Shown: piece by piece, positions 18,757 through 28,391 of the stretch
Position numbering within the stretch: position 1 is the first letter of the stretch
How the letters are laid out: each line of letters begins with the position of its first letter
NCBI GenBank assembly: GCA_016721185.1
Contig: JADKIP010000005.1
Span: forward strand, 124,001 to 188,000
Source: Candidatus Dechloromonas phosphorivorans
Lineage (GTDB): Bacteria > Pseudomonadota > Gammaproteobacteria > Burkholderiales > Rhodocyclaceae
Reading direction: 5' to 3'
DNA length: 64,000 nucleotides
The notes under the pieces: model-generated
What the model was told of the DNA's origin: nothing
The model's database searches: none
The model's input: the letters and a program-made list of their open reading frames with translations, nothing else
Translations under genes and position numbers: made by a program

Positions 18757-19706
18757 GCTTGAAACAAGGCGAGCGCTTCGAGGCAGCGCCGTTGATGGGC
18801 GTCGCCAGTATTGGGCAAAATTTCCTGCCCGGGCAGGCGTAGACCGTAGCTGCAACCCGCAGCTTCGGCGGTCAGCACCCAGCCGGTGAGTTGGGAAAGG
18901 CGGCTTTCAAGCGCCAGCGCCGGGTCGGTGAGCGCCCATTCGAGCTGCATTTCAACCTGAGCACCGCCGGCAAATTGCTTGACCAGCAAGGGCCGCTCGC
19001 CAGCATCGCGGGCGCTGGCTTTCCAGGCCACGTGGCGTGGTGAGTCGGCTGGCTGCCGTTCACGAAAGCCGGCAAAGTCCTCCTGACCGCCATCGCCGCT
19101 GCGTTCGCCGCTGGTCGTGGCGGAGGAGGGCGCGGGCAAAGGGGAATTGATCGGCTGCGGATAAACCAGACAGCGCATGGCGGGTTGCAGGTAACTCCAG
19201 GCGACGAAGAGGCCGAGCGGGTAGCGAGTGGCAAGGCGAACCCGCGGCAATGCCAGCCAGCCACGTTTCCGGGCGCTGACCGGAAGACTGATTTTTGCGC
19301 TTTCTTGAGGGTTGACCGCAGCAATCACCGTTTGGCCGTTTTCGGCTTCCAGTTCAAGCGCCAGGCGAGCTGATGGGCGGTCGTTGCCAAGGGTGAGTTG
19401 GAAGTGCGCCATTTCGCCGGTAAAAACCGGTTCGCTCCGGCCGGGCGTGATGATCAGCCCATAAAGATTACGAAAGGTATGCACCATGCCGATGATGCCC
19501 AGCCCGGCGAGCAGGAAAACCAGCGCGTGGCCGAGCGCCAGGGTGTAGTTGATGGCCCCGAGCAGCATGACGACCAAGGCCAGCGCAAAAAGCAGCCCGC
19601 CGCGCGTCGGGATAATGAAAATGCGCCGCTGCCCCAGACGCAAGGGCGCGGTGCCGTCGCTCTGCCAGCGAAACAGCTTTTGTTGCAGGGTGGCGACGAT
19701 GCCCAC
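18753..19706 (-). CDS. DUF58-domain protein
   Basis: A 317-residue protein with two membrane helices near the N-terminus (GGLLFALALVVMLLGAINY, ALVFLLAGLGIIGMVHTF) and the DUF58 signature DFAGFRERQPADSPRHVAW followed by K.SAR. DUF58 proteins are almost always encoded next to a MoxR ATPase, as here, and probably act as its von Willebrand factor-like partner. Start at ATG 19706, 7 bases after the moxR stop; stop overlaps the next start. Confidence 0.9.
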   Translation of the reverse strand: MGIVATLQQKLFRWQSDGTAPLRLGQRRIFIIPTRGGLLFALALVVMLLGAINYTLALGHALVFLLAGLGIIGMVHTFRNLYGLIITPGRSEPVFTGEMAHFQLTLGNDRPSARLALELEAENGQTVIAAVNPQESAKISLPVSARKRGWLALPRVRLATRYPLGLFVAWSYLQPAMRCLVYPQPINSPLPAPSSATTSGERSGDGGQEDFAGFRERQPADSPRHVAWKASARDAGERPLLVKQFAGGAQVEMQLEWALTDPALALESRLSQLTGWVLTAEAAGCSYGLRLPGQEILPNTGDAHQRRCLEALALFQA

Positions 19707-19713
19707 GGTTTGA

Positions 19714-20667
19714 TCAGGGAATGGCGACGCTGCGCATCAGGGTGCTGATTTCTTCAGCGCTGGCAAAGCCGCTGCCTTGCGCCGAACGTAACCGGTGGCG
19801 GGCGACGGCTGGGAAAACAGCTTGCACGTCATCCGGCAAAACCATCTCGCGCCCGGCCAGCCAGGCCCAGGCACGGGCAGCAGCAAGCAAGGCCAGCCCG
19901 GCGCGCGGCGAAAGGCCGTGCTGGAAGACAGGCGTCTGGCGGCTGGCTTCAACCAACGCCTGGACATAATCAATCAACGGGCCTGCCGCATAAATGGCGC
20001 CGACTTCCTTTTGCAAGGCCGGCAAATCGGCCGCCTGAACAAGCGGCGATAATTGTTCAGCACGCACCCGCTGGCCACCGGCCGCAAGCAACGCGCGTTC
20101 GGCAGCACGATCCGGGTAACCCAGTTCGATCCGCATCAGAAAGCGGTCAAGCTGGGATTCGGGCAGCGGAAACGTGCCGATCTGGTGCGCCGGGTTCTGG
20201 GTCGCAATCACGAAGAAGGGACGCGGCAGATCCCGCGTCTGGCCCTCAGTCGTCACCTGGCCTTCTTCCATGGCTTCAAGCAAAGCGCTTTGGGTCTTTG
20301 GCGTGGCACGGTTGATTTCGTCGGCCAGCACTAATTGAGCAAATACCGGCCCGGGCAGAAAGCGGAACTCACTTTTCTCGCGATCAAAAATGGAAACCCC
20401 CGTGATGTCGGCCGGTAGTAAATCACTGGTGAACTGAACCCGGGAAAACTGCAAACCGAGCAAGCGGGCCAGCGCATGCGCCAGGGTTGTCTTGCCCATA
20501 CCGGGCAAATCCTCGATCAGTAAATGACCGTCGGCCAGCAGGCAGGCCAGGGCCTGGCGGATCTCCTTATCCTTGCCCAGAATGATTTTCCCGGCCGCGC
20601 TGAGGACTGCATCAAACGGCCGCGTGCGCCCGGAAAGTGTCGATAGTGTGTTGCCAAACATGCTCAA
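19714..20667 (-). CDS. MoxR-family AAA+ ATPase
   Basis: A 317-residue AAA+ chaperone-like ATPase with Walker A DLPGMGKTTLAHALA, Walker B LVLADEINRATPKTQ, sensor 1 ATQNP and the arginine-rich PLPESQLDRFLMRI. It is the promoter-proximal gene of a four-gene unit (moxR, DUF58, transglutaminase, mltB) with gaps of 7 bases or overlaps. Known MoxR proteins help assemble or activate partner proteins; peptidoglycan or envelope work is suggested by the mltB and transglutaminase neighbours. Confidence 0.93.
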   Translation of the reverse strand: MSMFGNTLSTLSGRTRPFDAVLSAAGKIILGKDKEIRQALACLLADGHLLIEDLPGMGKTTLAHALARLLGLQFSRVQFTSDLLPADITGVSIFDREKSEFRFLPGPVFAQLVLADEINRATPKTQSALLEAMEEGQVTTEGQTRDLPRPFFVIATQNPAHQIGTFPLPESQLDRFLMRIELGYPDRAAERALLAAGGQRVRAEQLSPLVQAADLPALQKEVGAIYAAGPLIDYVQALVEASRQTPVFQHGLSPRAGLALLAAARAWAWLAGREMVLPDDVQAVFPAVARHRLRSAQGSGFASAEEISTLMRSVAIP

Positions 20668-20781
20668 GTCCGTTTATGAGTATCAAGAGGCATTCTAATG
20701 CTTGAAGCGCCGCGTGAAATGGGACGATAATGCCATTTCGACGTGCGCTGCTTCGAGCGCCGGTTCGCAGAGAGAGAACAA

Positions 20782-21707
20782 GTGACAACCACTGCCTTCA
20801 TCACCCACCGCGACTGCCAGTTGCATGACATGGGCTCGCATCACCCGGAATGCCCGCAGCGCCTTACGGCCATCAATGATCACCTGATCGCTCAGGGCAT
20901 TGATGCTTATTTTGTTTACCACGACGCACCTCTGGCGACCTTCGAGCAGTTGCTGCGGGTGCATCCGGCATCGCATCTGGAACGTATCAAGCGCGCCTCA
21001 CCGGAACATGGTGTCGTGCATCTTGACCCGGATACCGCAATGAATCCGCATACCTGGAAAGCTGCCTTGCGCGCGGCGGGGGCAGGCTGCCTTGGCGTGG
21101 ATCTCGTGATGAGCGGGGAGTGCGAAAACGCATTTTGCGCTGTTCGCCCGCCCGGTCACCACGCCGAAAAAGCAACGCCGATGGGCTTTTGTTTCTTCAA
21201 CAACATTGGTGTTGCCGCTCGTCACGCCCTGAAAGTCATGGCCTGGAACGTGTTGCAATCATCGATTTCGATGTGCACCACGGTAATGGCACCGAGGACT
21301 GTTTCGCTGGTGACGAACAGGTGTTGATGTGCAGTATTTTCCAACATCCTTTCTATCCCTACAGCGGCGCCGACAAACCCGCCGCCAATATGTGCAACGT
21401 ACCGCTGGCGGCGGGTTGCGGTGGCGAAGAGTTCCGCGATGCGGTGACTCAGGTCTGGACGCCGCGCCTCCGTGAATTCAAGCCGCAAATGATCTTTATC
21501 TCGGCCGGTTTCGATGGCCATTACGAAGATGATATGGGCGGCCTCAAGCTGCTTGAAAAAGACTTTGCCTGGTGCACCGAGCACCTGAAAAAGCTGGCTG
21601 CTGAATTGTGCCAAAAACGCATCGTCTCCATGCTTGAGGGCGGCTATGTGATGACCTCTCTGGCGCGCAGTGTTGGCGCACATTTACGTGCTTTAGCGGA
21701 TCTCTAA
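20782..21707 (+). pseudogene. Histone deacetylase-like amidohydrolase, frameshifted
   Basis: Zinc-dependent deacetylase of the HDAC/acetylpolyamine/acetoin AcuC fold. The first frame gives HPECPQRLTAI, RPPGHHAEKATPMGFCFFNNIG and breaks after ALKV; the next frame continues HGLERVAIIDFDVHHGNGTED, SAGFDGHYEDDMGG and MLEGGY. The join needs one extra C at about 21237 (GTCATGG read where GTCCATGG is expected). All zinc and catalytic motifs are otherwise present. The probable start is GTG 20782, after AGAGAGAAC. A second gene of the same superfamily lies at 58317. This may be a sequencing error. Confidence 0.88.
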
Positions 21708-21792
21708 AGCACCCATTCCTTCAGAAAAAGCTCGGGGCGGGTTAAAATCCTGCCCTCTTTTTCACATTTCCAACGATTAACCGGACAAATTC

Positions 21793-23013
21793 ATGGCGTT
21801 GATTGTTCAAAAATACGGCGGCACCTCAGTCGCCAATCCCGAGCGCATCAAGAATGTCGCAAAGCGGGTTGCCAGGTTTCAGGCACAAGGGCATCAGGTG
21901 GTTGTGGTCCTTTCGGCCATGAGCGGCGAAACCAACAAGCTGATTGCATTGGCCAAGGAAATTCAGGCCAACCCCGATCCGCGTGAGCTGGACATGCTGA
22001 TGTCCACCGGCGAGCAAGTCACGATCGGCTTGCTGGCCATGGCGCTCAAGGAAATCGGCTGCAAGGCGAAGAGTTATACCGGCGGTCAGGTCAAAGTGCT
22101 GACCGACAGCACCTTCACCAAAGCCCGCATTCTGTCGATTGACGAAGCCAACATGCGGCGCGATCTCGACGCCGGCAATGTGGTTGTCGTCGCCGGTTTC
22201 CAGGGCGTTGATGCCGACGGCAATATCACCACGCTTGGCCGTGGCGGTTCAGATACCTCAGGTGTGGCGCTTGCTGCCGCGCTGAAGGCTGACGAGTGCC
22301 AGATCTACACCGACGTCGATGGCGTTTACACCACCGACCCGCGCGTTGTGCCGGAAGCCAAAAAGCTCGACACCATCACCTTTGAAGAAATGCTGGAAAT
22401 GGCCAGCCTCGGCTCCAAGGTGCTACAGATTCGCTCCGTCGAATTCGCCGGCAAATACAAGGTCAAATTGCGCGTTCTTTCCAGCTTCCAGGACGAAGGG
22501 GAAGGCACGCTGATCACTGTTGAGGAAGACAAAAACATGGAACAACCGATTATCTCCGGCATCGCTTTCAACCGCGACGAAGCCAAGCTCACCATGCTCG
22601 GCGTCCCGGATACCCCGGGTATTGCCTATCAAATTCTCGGCTCGATTGCCGATGCCAATATTGACGTCGACATGATCATCCAGAACGTCGGTCATGATGG
22701 CACCACCGATTTCTCCTTTACCGTGAATCGTGGCGAATTCGCCAAGGCCCACAGCATTCTGGAAGGCGTCAAAGCCAAGCTGGGCGCGCGGGAAATTACC
22801 GGCGACAACAAGATCTGCAAAGTTTCCGCCGTCGGCGTCGGCATGCGCTCCCATCCAGGCGTCGCCAGCCAGATGTTCAAGGCACTGGCCGACGAAGGCA
22901 TCAACATCCAGATGATCTCCACCTCCGAGATCAAGATTTCCGTCGTCCTCGACGAAAAATATCTGGAACTGGCCGTCCGAGTTCTGCACCGGACCTTCGG
23001 ACTTGATCAGTAA
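21793..23013 (+). CDS. lysC: Aspartate kinase
   Basis: Phosphorylates aspartate in the first step to lysine, threonine, methionine and diaminopimelate. The 406-residue product begins with VQKYGGTSVANPERI, continues with STGEQVT, the FQGVDADGNITTLGRGGSDTS substrate loop and DVDGVYTTDPR, and ends with two ACT regulatory domains (from about residue 265). Length and order match the monofunctional betaproteobacterial enzyme, normally inhibited by lysine and/or threonine. Start at ATG 21793. No leader or attenuator is seen in the 85 bases upstream. Confidence 0.97.
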   Translation: MALIVQKYGGTSVANPERIKNVAKRVARFQAQGHQVVVVLSAMSGETNKLIALAKEIQANPDPRELDMLMSTGEQVTIGLLAMALKEIGCKAKSYTGGQVKVLTDSTFTKARILSIDEANMRRDLDAGNVVVVAGFQGVDADGNITTLGRGGSDTSGVALAAALKADECQIYTDVDGVYTTDPRVVPEAKKLDTITFEEMLEMASLGSKVLQIRSVEFAGKYKVKLRVLSSFQDEGEGTLITVEEDKNMEQPIISGIAFNRDEAKLTMLGVPDTPGIAYQILGSIADANIDVDMIIQNVGHDGTTDFSFTVNRGEFAKAHSILEGVKAKLGAREITGDNKICKVSAVGVGMRSHPGVASQMFKALADEGINIQMISTSEIKISVVLDEKYLELAVRVLHRTFGLDQ

Positions 23014-23060
23014 CGTTTGACCAAATGGCGCGGAGGCTATATCATCCGCGCTCTTCGAAC

Positions 23061-23153
23061 GGAGACGTGGCCGAGTGGTCGAAGGCACACCCCTGCTAAG
23101 GGTGCATCCGGGCAAAACCTGGATCCAGGGTTCGAATCCCTGCGTCTCCGCCA
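23061..23153 (+). tRNA. tRNA-Ser(GCT)
   Basis: Long variable arm and acceptor GGAGACG/CGTCTCC with encoded CCA at 23151-23153. The anticodon loop CTGCTAA gives GCT (reads AGC/AGU). The T arm GGTTCGAATCC is standard. It lies 47 bases after lysC and is followed by a strong terminator. Confidence 0.96.
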
Positions 23154-23166
23154 GAAAGAGCAATTA

Positions 23167-23191
23167 AGCCCCTGATTTTAGGGGCTTTTTT
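23167..23191 (+). terminator. Rho-independent terminator of tRNA-Ser
   Basis: AGCCCC-TGATTTTA-GGGGCT hairpin followed by six T. The 5' end of a group II intron begins four bases further on. Confidence 0.93.
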
Positions 23192-23194
23192 GTT

Positions 23195-23823
23195 GTGCGC
23201 CCGGCATGGGCGCGATCTTGAAGGTGGAAGTCCTTCCGTAAGCTGACCACAGCGAACGAAGTGAAGCGCAACTGCATGAGGGCGACCGAGTGTGGGGAGG
23301 AAGCGTGTAGCGAAACCGCGAGCCGATGGACAAGAACCGAATATGAGGCGGTGCCGAGCAGGGCGAGTGGGCAACATTCCGCGAAGCTCTTGTGGTCAAA
23401 GCAAGGTGACGTAAATTCGGCGGTTGTGCGGGGAAGGATCGCGTTCTTACCCGGGGAGGCCTCGCCTCATGCCTGAAAGGGCGACGGTGTTGAACCGGAG
23501 CAAGGAGTCAGCAGAGGCCATAGTAGCTGCCAACACGGGGCGAAGGGCCGAAGGAGTAGGAGAGGAAACGCGGTAGTTATCGAAGATGGAATGTCTCAGA
23601 TGTTCGCGAAAGCGAAGCTCGCCGGACTGGTAGATAGGGTGAAGCCCGACAAGCCGCGGCAGCGAGAAACCGGATTCGCCGAACTGTCTCTACGGAACCT
23701 CAGGCATCGGGTCGGGGAATCACAAATCCGATGACCTCAACTATTTCAACCGCCCGGTGCGGACCCGCATGCCGGGTGGTGTGGGAGGGGCCGGTCAGGT
23801 TTCCTGACCGCCCCTATCCCGAT
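23195..23823 (+). mobile_element. Group II intron (probable class C), ORF-less
   Basis: The 5' end GTGCGCCCGGC and the 3' end CCTATCCCGAT follow group II intron boundaries. A 32-nt domain V hairpin is at 23749-23780 (ACCGCCCGG stem strand, closed by CCGGGTGGT) and carries CGC rather than AGC as catalytic triad, a mark of class C. Domain VI follows to 23823. Only about 630 bases remain: the reverse transcriptase/maturase gene normally carried in domain IV is absent. The site directly behind the tRNA-Ser terminator is the known class C target. It could only move with a maturase from elsewhere. Confidence 0.82.
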
Positions 23824-24169
23824 TTTAAAAAAACACAAACTATCGAGTTAACTATCAAATCTGGATTCCGTTGAAACGAGTCGATTTGTGTTGTTCAAAG
23901 TCCTTTCTTTTAAGGTAGGTGTTCCAGCTCTCGGAACTGTGGAGTCGATCAAATGACTCATTTCCCACGTTGACGTTTGTGATATTTAGCCGATAAAGGC
24001 TTCTCGCTACATTGATTCCAGTTTTTTTCAGTCACATATCACCACCTTGAGATGGTGATCATCTGCGCAAAATCCATGCAGACCAGCCAGTTCCAAAACA
24101 CTGGCATCAACCCCACTCAGTAAATTCCCAAGAAATCAGCGAATGCCCTCCATGGTATTCGCTGATTTC
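23824..24169. other. Noncoding stretch with a long hairpin
   Basis: No gene found. A near-perfect 13-bp inverted repeat (GAAATCAGCGAAT at 24132-24144 with ATTCGCTGATTTC at 24157-24169) ends exactly at the IS3 insertion point. A weaker repeat (ATCACCA / TGGTGAT) is at 24038-24059. Confidence 0.6.
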
Positions 24170-24823
24170 GGGTAATCCCCCCATTTTTAGCAGCGGTCAG
24201 AAGTAGAGTGGGTTAAAAGAGCTGACTTCTGTTTCGGGGTAATGCCGCCGAGCGCCATGTTGGGGCGTTCGTGATTGTAGGTCCACATCCAGTCGGTCGC
24301 ATAATTCTGCACCTCTTCAATCGACTCGAACAGGTAGTGGCTTAGCCAGTCGTAGCGGACTGTCCGGTTGTAGCGTTCGATGTAGGCGTTCTGCTGCGGG
24401 TTGCCGGGCTGGATGTGATCCAGCCGGATACCTTGCCGCGCTGCCCAAGCGATGAAAGTGCCGCTGATGTATTCCGGGCCGTTATCACTGCGAATTGCCA
24501 GTGGCTTGCCACGCCACTCGATGATCTGATCCAGCGCCCGGATGACCCGCTCGGACGGCAACGAAAGATCGATGTCGATGGCCAAGGCTTCCCGGTTGAA
24601 ATCGTCGATCACATTGAACAATCGATAGCTCCGGCCGTCCGAAAGCTGATCATGCATGAAATCCATGGACCAGCATTGGTTGATGGTTTCCGGCACCGCT
24701 AACGGTTCCGGCCTCTCCCGAACAATCCGCTTTCTCGGCTTGATCCGCAGGTTCAGTTCCAGCTCCCGGTAAATTCGATATACACGTTTGTGGTTCCATC
24801 GATGGCCCTTCACGTTTGTCAGT

Positions 24824-24943
24824 GACCGGCCTATAGGATCCACTTGATGATCGGCATATTGGATCCAGGTCGTGATCGGCGTAATGGAGCCAGTCTGTGA
24901 TCGGCATATAGGATCCACCTGCGGATCGCCGTATTGGTTCCAC
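24824..24943 (+). repeat. Multiple terminal repeats of the IS21 left end
   Basis: Five copies of a roughly 20-nt unit (consensus GATCGGCATATTGGATCCA) start at 24824, 24849, 24874, 24899 and 24924, an exact 25-base period, about 2.5 helical turns. Two inverted copies lie at the right end (27568-27586, 27592-27610). These are the expected IstA binding sites. Confidence 0.88.
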
Positions 24944-24996
24944 TGGCCATGAAGAGGTAAGCAACGGGCATTTCGGATTTCACCCATTCATCGCTA

Positions 24997-25020
24997 CCCT
25001 CGGCGGCTTTTTGCCGAGGG
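24997..25020. other. Hairpin before istA
   Basis: CCCTCGGC at 24997-25004 pairs with GCCGAGGG at 25013-25020, directly ahead of the istA start. It may block transcription or translation entering the element from outside. Confidence 0.6.
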
Positions 25021-25025
25021 AAGTG

Positions 25026-26573
25026 ATGAGTCGAAGGAAGATCGAAATGCACCACTACCGACAAGCCCTGCTGCGTATGCGGCAAGGCGATTCCGACCGC
25101 GACATTGCCCGTAGCGGTCTCATGGGCCGGCGGACAGCCGCCAGTCTGCGGACGCTGGCCAGCGAACGAGACTGGCTCGCCACCGAACAGCCCGCACCCG
25201 ACGATGCGACGATTGCCGAGGCGCTGGCGCCGAGCAAACGGGCCATCACCACCGTGTCCACGCTGGAGCCGCATCGGGAACGCATCGCCGCCTGGCTGGC
25301 GCAAGGCGTTTCCGGCGTCGTCATTCACACCGTCTTGAAGCGCGAACACGGCTTCACCGGCCATTACTCGGCGGTGCGCCGCATGCTGGACCGCCTGAAA
25401 CAGGATATCCCGCCGAAGACCACGGTCCGCCTGAACTTCGCGCCCGGCGAAGCCGCCCAGGTGGATTTCGGGGCGGGACCAACGCTTGAACATCCCGCTG
25501 GCGGGCAACGCCGGACTTGGGCCTTCGTCATGACCCTCTGCTTCTCGCGTCACCAGTACGTCGAGTTTGTCTGGGATCAAACGGTGGCCACCTGGCTCGG
25601 CTGCCACCGCCGGGCCTTCGAATGGTTTGCCGCCGTGCCGGCCCGCGTCATCATCGATAACGCCAAATGCGCCATCGTCAAAGCCTGCATTCGTGATCCG
25701 GAAGTGCAGCGCTCCTATGCCGATTGCGCCGAAGGCTACGGTTTCAAGATCGACCCATGCCCACCCCACGATCCGCAGAAGAAAGGCATTGTCGAATCGG
25801 GCGTCAAATACCTGAAGGGCAACTTCCTGCCCTCAAATCCTTCCGTGATCTCACCGACCTCAACCGCCAGGCCAAGGCTTGGGCCATGGAAGAGGCCGGC
25901 ACCCGACGGCACGGCACGACCGGCGAAGCACCGCTGGCCCGTTTCGAAATCGAGCGCGCCGTGCTCTTGCCGCTGCCCCCGGGTAGCGCCCGATCTTGGT
26001 GTCTGGTCACAAGCCAATGTCCATCCCGACTGCCATATTCAATTCGAGCATGCCTACTATTCCGTCCCCTTCAGTCTGGTCGGCAAACTGCTCTGGTTCA
26101 AGGCCACCGACGGCATGGTGACGATTTACCACGACTTCAAACCGGTCGCCGCCCACGGACGAACCCGCAAATACGGTGATCGGCGCACGGTGAATGACCA
26201 TCTACCGCCCGACGCCCAGGCCTTCTTTGCCCATGACCGGGCTTGGTGTCTTGAGCAAGCCGGACGGATTGGTCCAGCCTGTGCCGAATTGATCGAGCGA
26301 CTGCTGTCTGATCGCATCGTCGAACGGCTGCGTGCTGCGCAAGGCGTGTTGCGCTTGCAGAAATCCTATGCCGCCTCCCGACTGGAAGCGGCCTGCGCTC
26401 GGGCGCTGGCGCATGAGTCACCGTATTACCGCACGGTGAAGACCATTCTGGCCGGCGGTCATGATCTGCGGAGCGACGACTGGGCCGCTACCACCCCGGA
26501 GGCGATACCGCATTCAGGCCGTTTTGCCCGCAATGCCGCCAGCTTGTTTGCCGCCCCTGACACCGTCCAATGA
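25026..26573 (+). pseudogene. istA: IS21 transposase IstA with paired compensating indels
   Basis: DDE transposase of the IS21 family, with an N-terminal HTH and the catalytic core AAQVDFGAG, FVWDQTVATW, VIIDNAKCAI and KKGIVESGVKYLKGNF. From about 25831 to 25980 the open frame gives an abnormal Pro/Ser/Arg-rich stretch, while the next frame reads LKSFRDLTDLNRQAKAWAM and TTGEAPLARFEIERAVLLP, the normal sequence. One base is missing near 25831 (CCC for CCCC) and one is extra near 25980 (GGG for GG), so about 50 residues are out of frame and the rest is restored. I start at ATG 26026-equivalent MSRRK at 25026. Confidence 0.88.
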
Positions 26574-26746
26574 GACCGCCGCTTTGTTCTCCATGGCCGA
26601 ATCCGGCTTTCTGCCGGCTCAGCCATGGGTGAGCGTATCTCCCGCTGCCGGGCGTCAAGGTTGCGCTGCGCCGGGCGTTGCCCGACCTTGACCCCCGACC
26701 TCGGGAACTCCCGGCCAACCGGCCTATTTCATCCTGAAGGAAGAGC

Positions 26747-27534
26747 ATGAACCCCATCCCTGAGCTTGCCCCAATCTGAAACAGCTCCGCCTCTCCGGCA
26801 TCCTCGATTCGCTGGAAAGCAGAAATCGCCAAGCCATTGAAGCGAAGCTGGCGTACACCGAGTTTCTTTCGCTGCTGATCCACGATGAGGTCGCCCGCCG
26901 CGATCAGAAGAAGTTTGAATTACGCCTGCGCCGCGCCGCTTTCCGCGCCGGCAAGTCGCTTGAAGGCTTTGATTTCTCGCGCCTGCCGAATCTGAATCGA
27001 TCCTTGATCCATGATCTGGCGACCGGGCGCTATCTGCAGGAGAAGGCGCCCGTGCTCATCGTCGGCCCCTGCGGCACCGGCAAAAGCCATCTGGCCCAAG
27101 CGCTCGGCCATTGCGCCGTACGCCAAGGCGTCGATGTGCTTTTTACGACGCAGGCTCAGTTGTGTGCCAGCCTGACCACGGCGCGGGCGGTCGGTACGGT
27201 CGAACGCAAAATCGCCACGCTGGCCCGGATTCCTTTGTTGATCATTGACGACTTTGGACTCAAACCCATGCGCCCGCCGGCCGATGAAGACTTCCATGAC
27301 CTGATCGCCGAACGCTACGAGCAGGCGGCGACCATCGTCACCAGCAATCTCGATTTCACCGAGTGGGATCAGGCCTTCCCGGCCAACCGATTGCTCGCCG
27401 CTGCCACCCTGGATCGACTGCGCCATAACGCTTACTGCTTGACCCTCGACGGCGATTCTTATCGCTCGCCAAAACTGGCGCCGACAGCCCCAAAATCAGC
27501 ACCCGTAAAACAGGTAAAATCCACCCCGCTTTAA
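26747..27534 (+). pseudogene. istB: IS21 helper ATPase IstB, early frameshift
   Basis: AAA+ helper that selects the target and stimulates IstA. Starting at ATG 26747 the frame reads MNPIPELAP and meets a stop; one missing base near 26770 restores LKQLRLSGILDSLESRNRQ and the rest: Walker A VGPCGTGKSHLAQALG, Walker B LLIIDDFG, sensor ATIVTSN. An internal ATG at 27004 lacks the N-terminal helical domain. Same pattern of homopolymer shortening as elsewhere in the window (CCCC for CCCCC). Confidence 0.88.
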
Positions 27535-27832
27535 GCCCCGATTTAGCCCGTTTTTACCTCTTCAAACTGGCTCCATTACGCCGATCATCGGTGGCTCCAT
27601 ATTGCCGGTCAATGACACACGTTACGCAGATACAGAAAGCACAACCCGAATCCCCAGTTGCGCTGGTTGTGGGTCAGGCGGATTAGCAGGTCGGCAATTT
27701 CGACATTCTCTGCTGAATGCTTTGCCTGGTAGCGGTAGCAGGTCTGGCTGATGCAAAACGCCAGGCAGGCCAGCCTGATGCTGACACCTTGCGCTACGGT
27801 TCGTTGCGCCATCTCGCGTCGGCAAGATGGCT

Positions 27833-28099
27833 TCACCACTTTTTTTGCAGCGCCTCCTGAACGATCTCGGCCTTGAGGCGTTCTTCGGCATACATCTTCT
27901 TGAGTCGCCGGTTCTCGTCTTCGAGTTCCTTGAGGCGAGCCATGAGCGAGGCATCCATGCCGCCGAATTTGCTGCGCCATTTGTAAAACGTGGCGGAACT
28001 GATGCCATGTTCCCGGCAGAGTTCCGGGACCGGGCTACCGCCTTCTGCTTGCTTGAGAATGGCGATGATCTGGCTGTCTGAAAAGCGTGACGTCTTCAT
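27833..28099 (-). CDS. IS3-family transposase OrfA
   Basis: An 88-residue protein with an HTH (FSDSQIIAILKQAEGGSPVPELCREHGIS, SSATFYKWRSKFGGMD) and a C-terminal leucine-zipper-like helix (MARLKELEDENRRLKKMYAEERLK). It is normally joined to OrfB by a -1 frameshift; the two overlap around 27833. Intact, but its partner is split by the IS21 element. Confidence 0.92.
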   Translation of the reverse strand: MKTSRFSDSQIIAILKQAEGGSPVPELCREHGISSATFYKWRSKFGGMDASLMARLKELEDENRRLKKMYAEERLKAEIVQEALQKKW

Positions 28100-28171
28100 G
28101 TAAAACTTCCTCGGGCTGCTGTGGAGAAAATTCTACTTTTAACTGCCGCTAATTTCCGGGGATTACCCTTC

Positions 28172-28239
28172 AGCTTGCCCAGCCACCGGGCAAAGGTTTC
28201 GCTCTGAATGATTTCGATCATGTGTTCAGTGTAATCCAT
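28172..28239 (-). pseudogene. 5' remnant of a RelE/ParE-type toxin gene
   Basis: Reads MDYTEHMIEIIQSETFARWL then GKLK, the typical start of the addiction-module killer (HigB/RelE-like) family, and is cut by the IS3 insertion. The sequence on the far side of the IS3 (below 24169) does not continue the toxin, so the rest was lost or moved. No antitoxin gene is seen next to it. Confidence 0.65.
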
Positions 28240-28280
28240 GGGTTACACCCCAACAAGGTCGAATCCGTACGAATATGAAA

Positions 28281-28305
28281 AAGCCCACTCATAAGTGGCC
28301 TAACT
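28281..28305 (-). terminator. Chromosomal terminator downstream of tRNA-Val 3' end
   Basis: Read on the minus strand: GGCCACT-TATG-AGTGGGC followed by TTTTT. It was probably the terminator of tRNA-Val before the island inserted. A similar hairpin is supplied by the island at 56750-56770. Confidence 0.75.
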
Positions 28306-28317
28306 CTTTGATTTTTT

Positions 28318-28366
28318 TGGTGCGAGCGGAGGGTTTCGAACCCCCGACCCCCGCCGTGTGAAGGCG
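28318..28366. repeat. Left attachment site (3' end of tRNA-Val)
   Basis: These 49 bases are identical to 56785-56833, the 3' part of tRNA-Val(CAC) from the CCA end through the anticodon loop. Beyond 28366 the two copies diverge at once. Confidence 0.93.
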
Positions 28367-28391
28367 GGATTTAGTGTTTTTTGACGTTCTA

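Larger units (their letters stand above)
24817..27617 (+). mobile_element. IS21-family insertion sequence
   Basis: A 2801-bp element with ends TGTCAGTGACCGGC at 24817 and GCCGGTCAATGACA at 27617. It encodes IstA and IstB. It lies inside the IS3 orfB. Confidence 0.93.
24811..27623. repeat. 6-bp target duplication of the IS21 element
   Basis: CACGTT stands at 24811-24816 directly before the left end and at 27618-27623 directly after the right end. Confidence 0.9.
24187..27838 (-). pseudogene. IS3 transposase OrfB (DDE), interrupted by IS21 element
   Basis: The N-terminal part lies at 27618-27838 (VSIRLACLAFCISQTCYRY, HNQRNWGFGLCFLYLRNV) and the C-terminal part at 24187-24816 (HRWNHKRVYRIYRELELNL, WSMDFMHDQL, FNVIDDFNREALAIDI, IRSDNGPEY, YNRTVRYDWL). 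Removing the IS21 element and one copy of its 6-bp duplication rejoins the frame exactly as FLYLRNVKGHRWNHK. The DDE catalytic residues are all on the downstream piece. The gene was intact until the insertion. Confidence 0.92.
24170..28168 (-). mobile_element. IS3-family insertion sequence (IS407-like), split by an IS21 element
   Basis: Ends are imperfect inverted repeats: GGGTAATCCCCCC at 24170 and, read inward from the right, GGGTAATCCCCGG ending at 28168; similarity continues (TTAGCAGCGGTCAGAAGTAG against TTAGCGGCAGTTAAAAGTAG). A 3-bp TTC duplication flanks it (24167-24169, 28169-28171). Without the inserted IS21 and its duplication the element is about 1190 bp, a normal IS3 size. Confidence 0.9.

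Noticed and set aside
24824..24943. Five evenly spaced repeats, CRISPR-like at first sight
   Set aside because: Units are only 20 nt with 5-nt gaps and lie at an IS21 end, where such repeats are normal; there are no spacers.
24831..25769. 312-codon open frame opposite istA
   Set aside because: Shadow of the IS21 transposase; its text reads through the terminal repeats.
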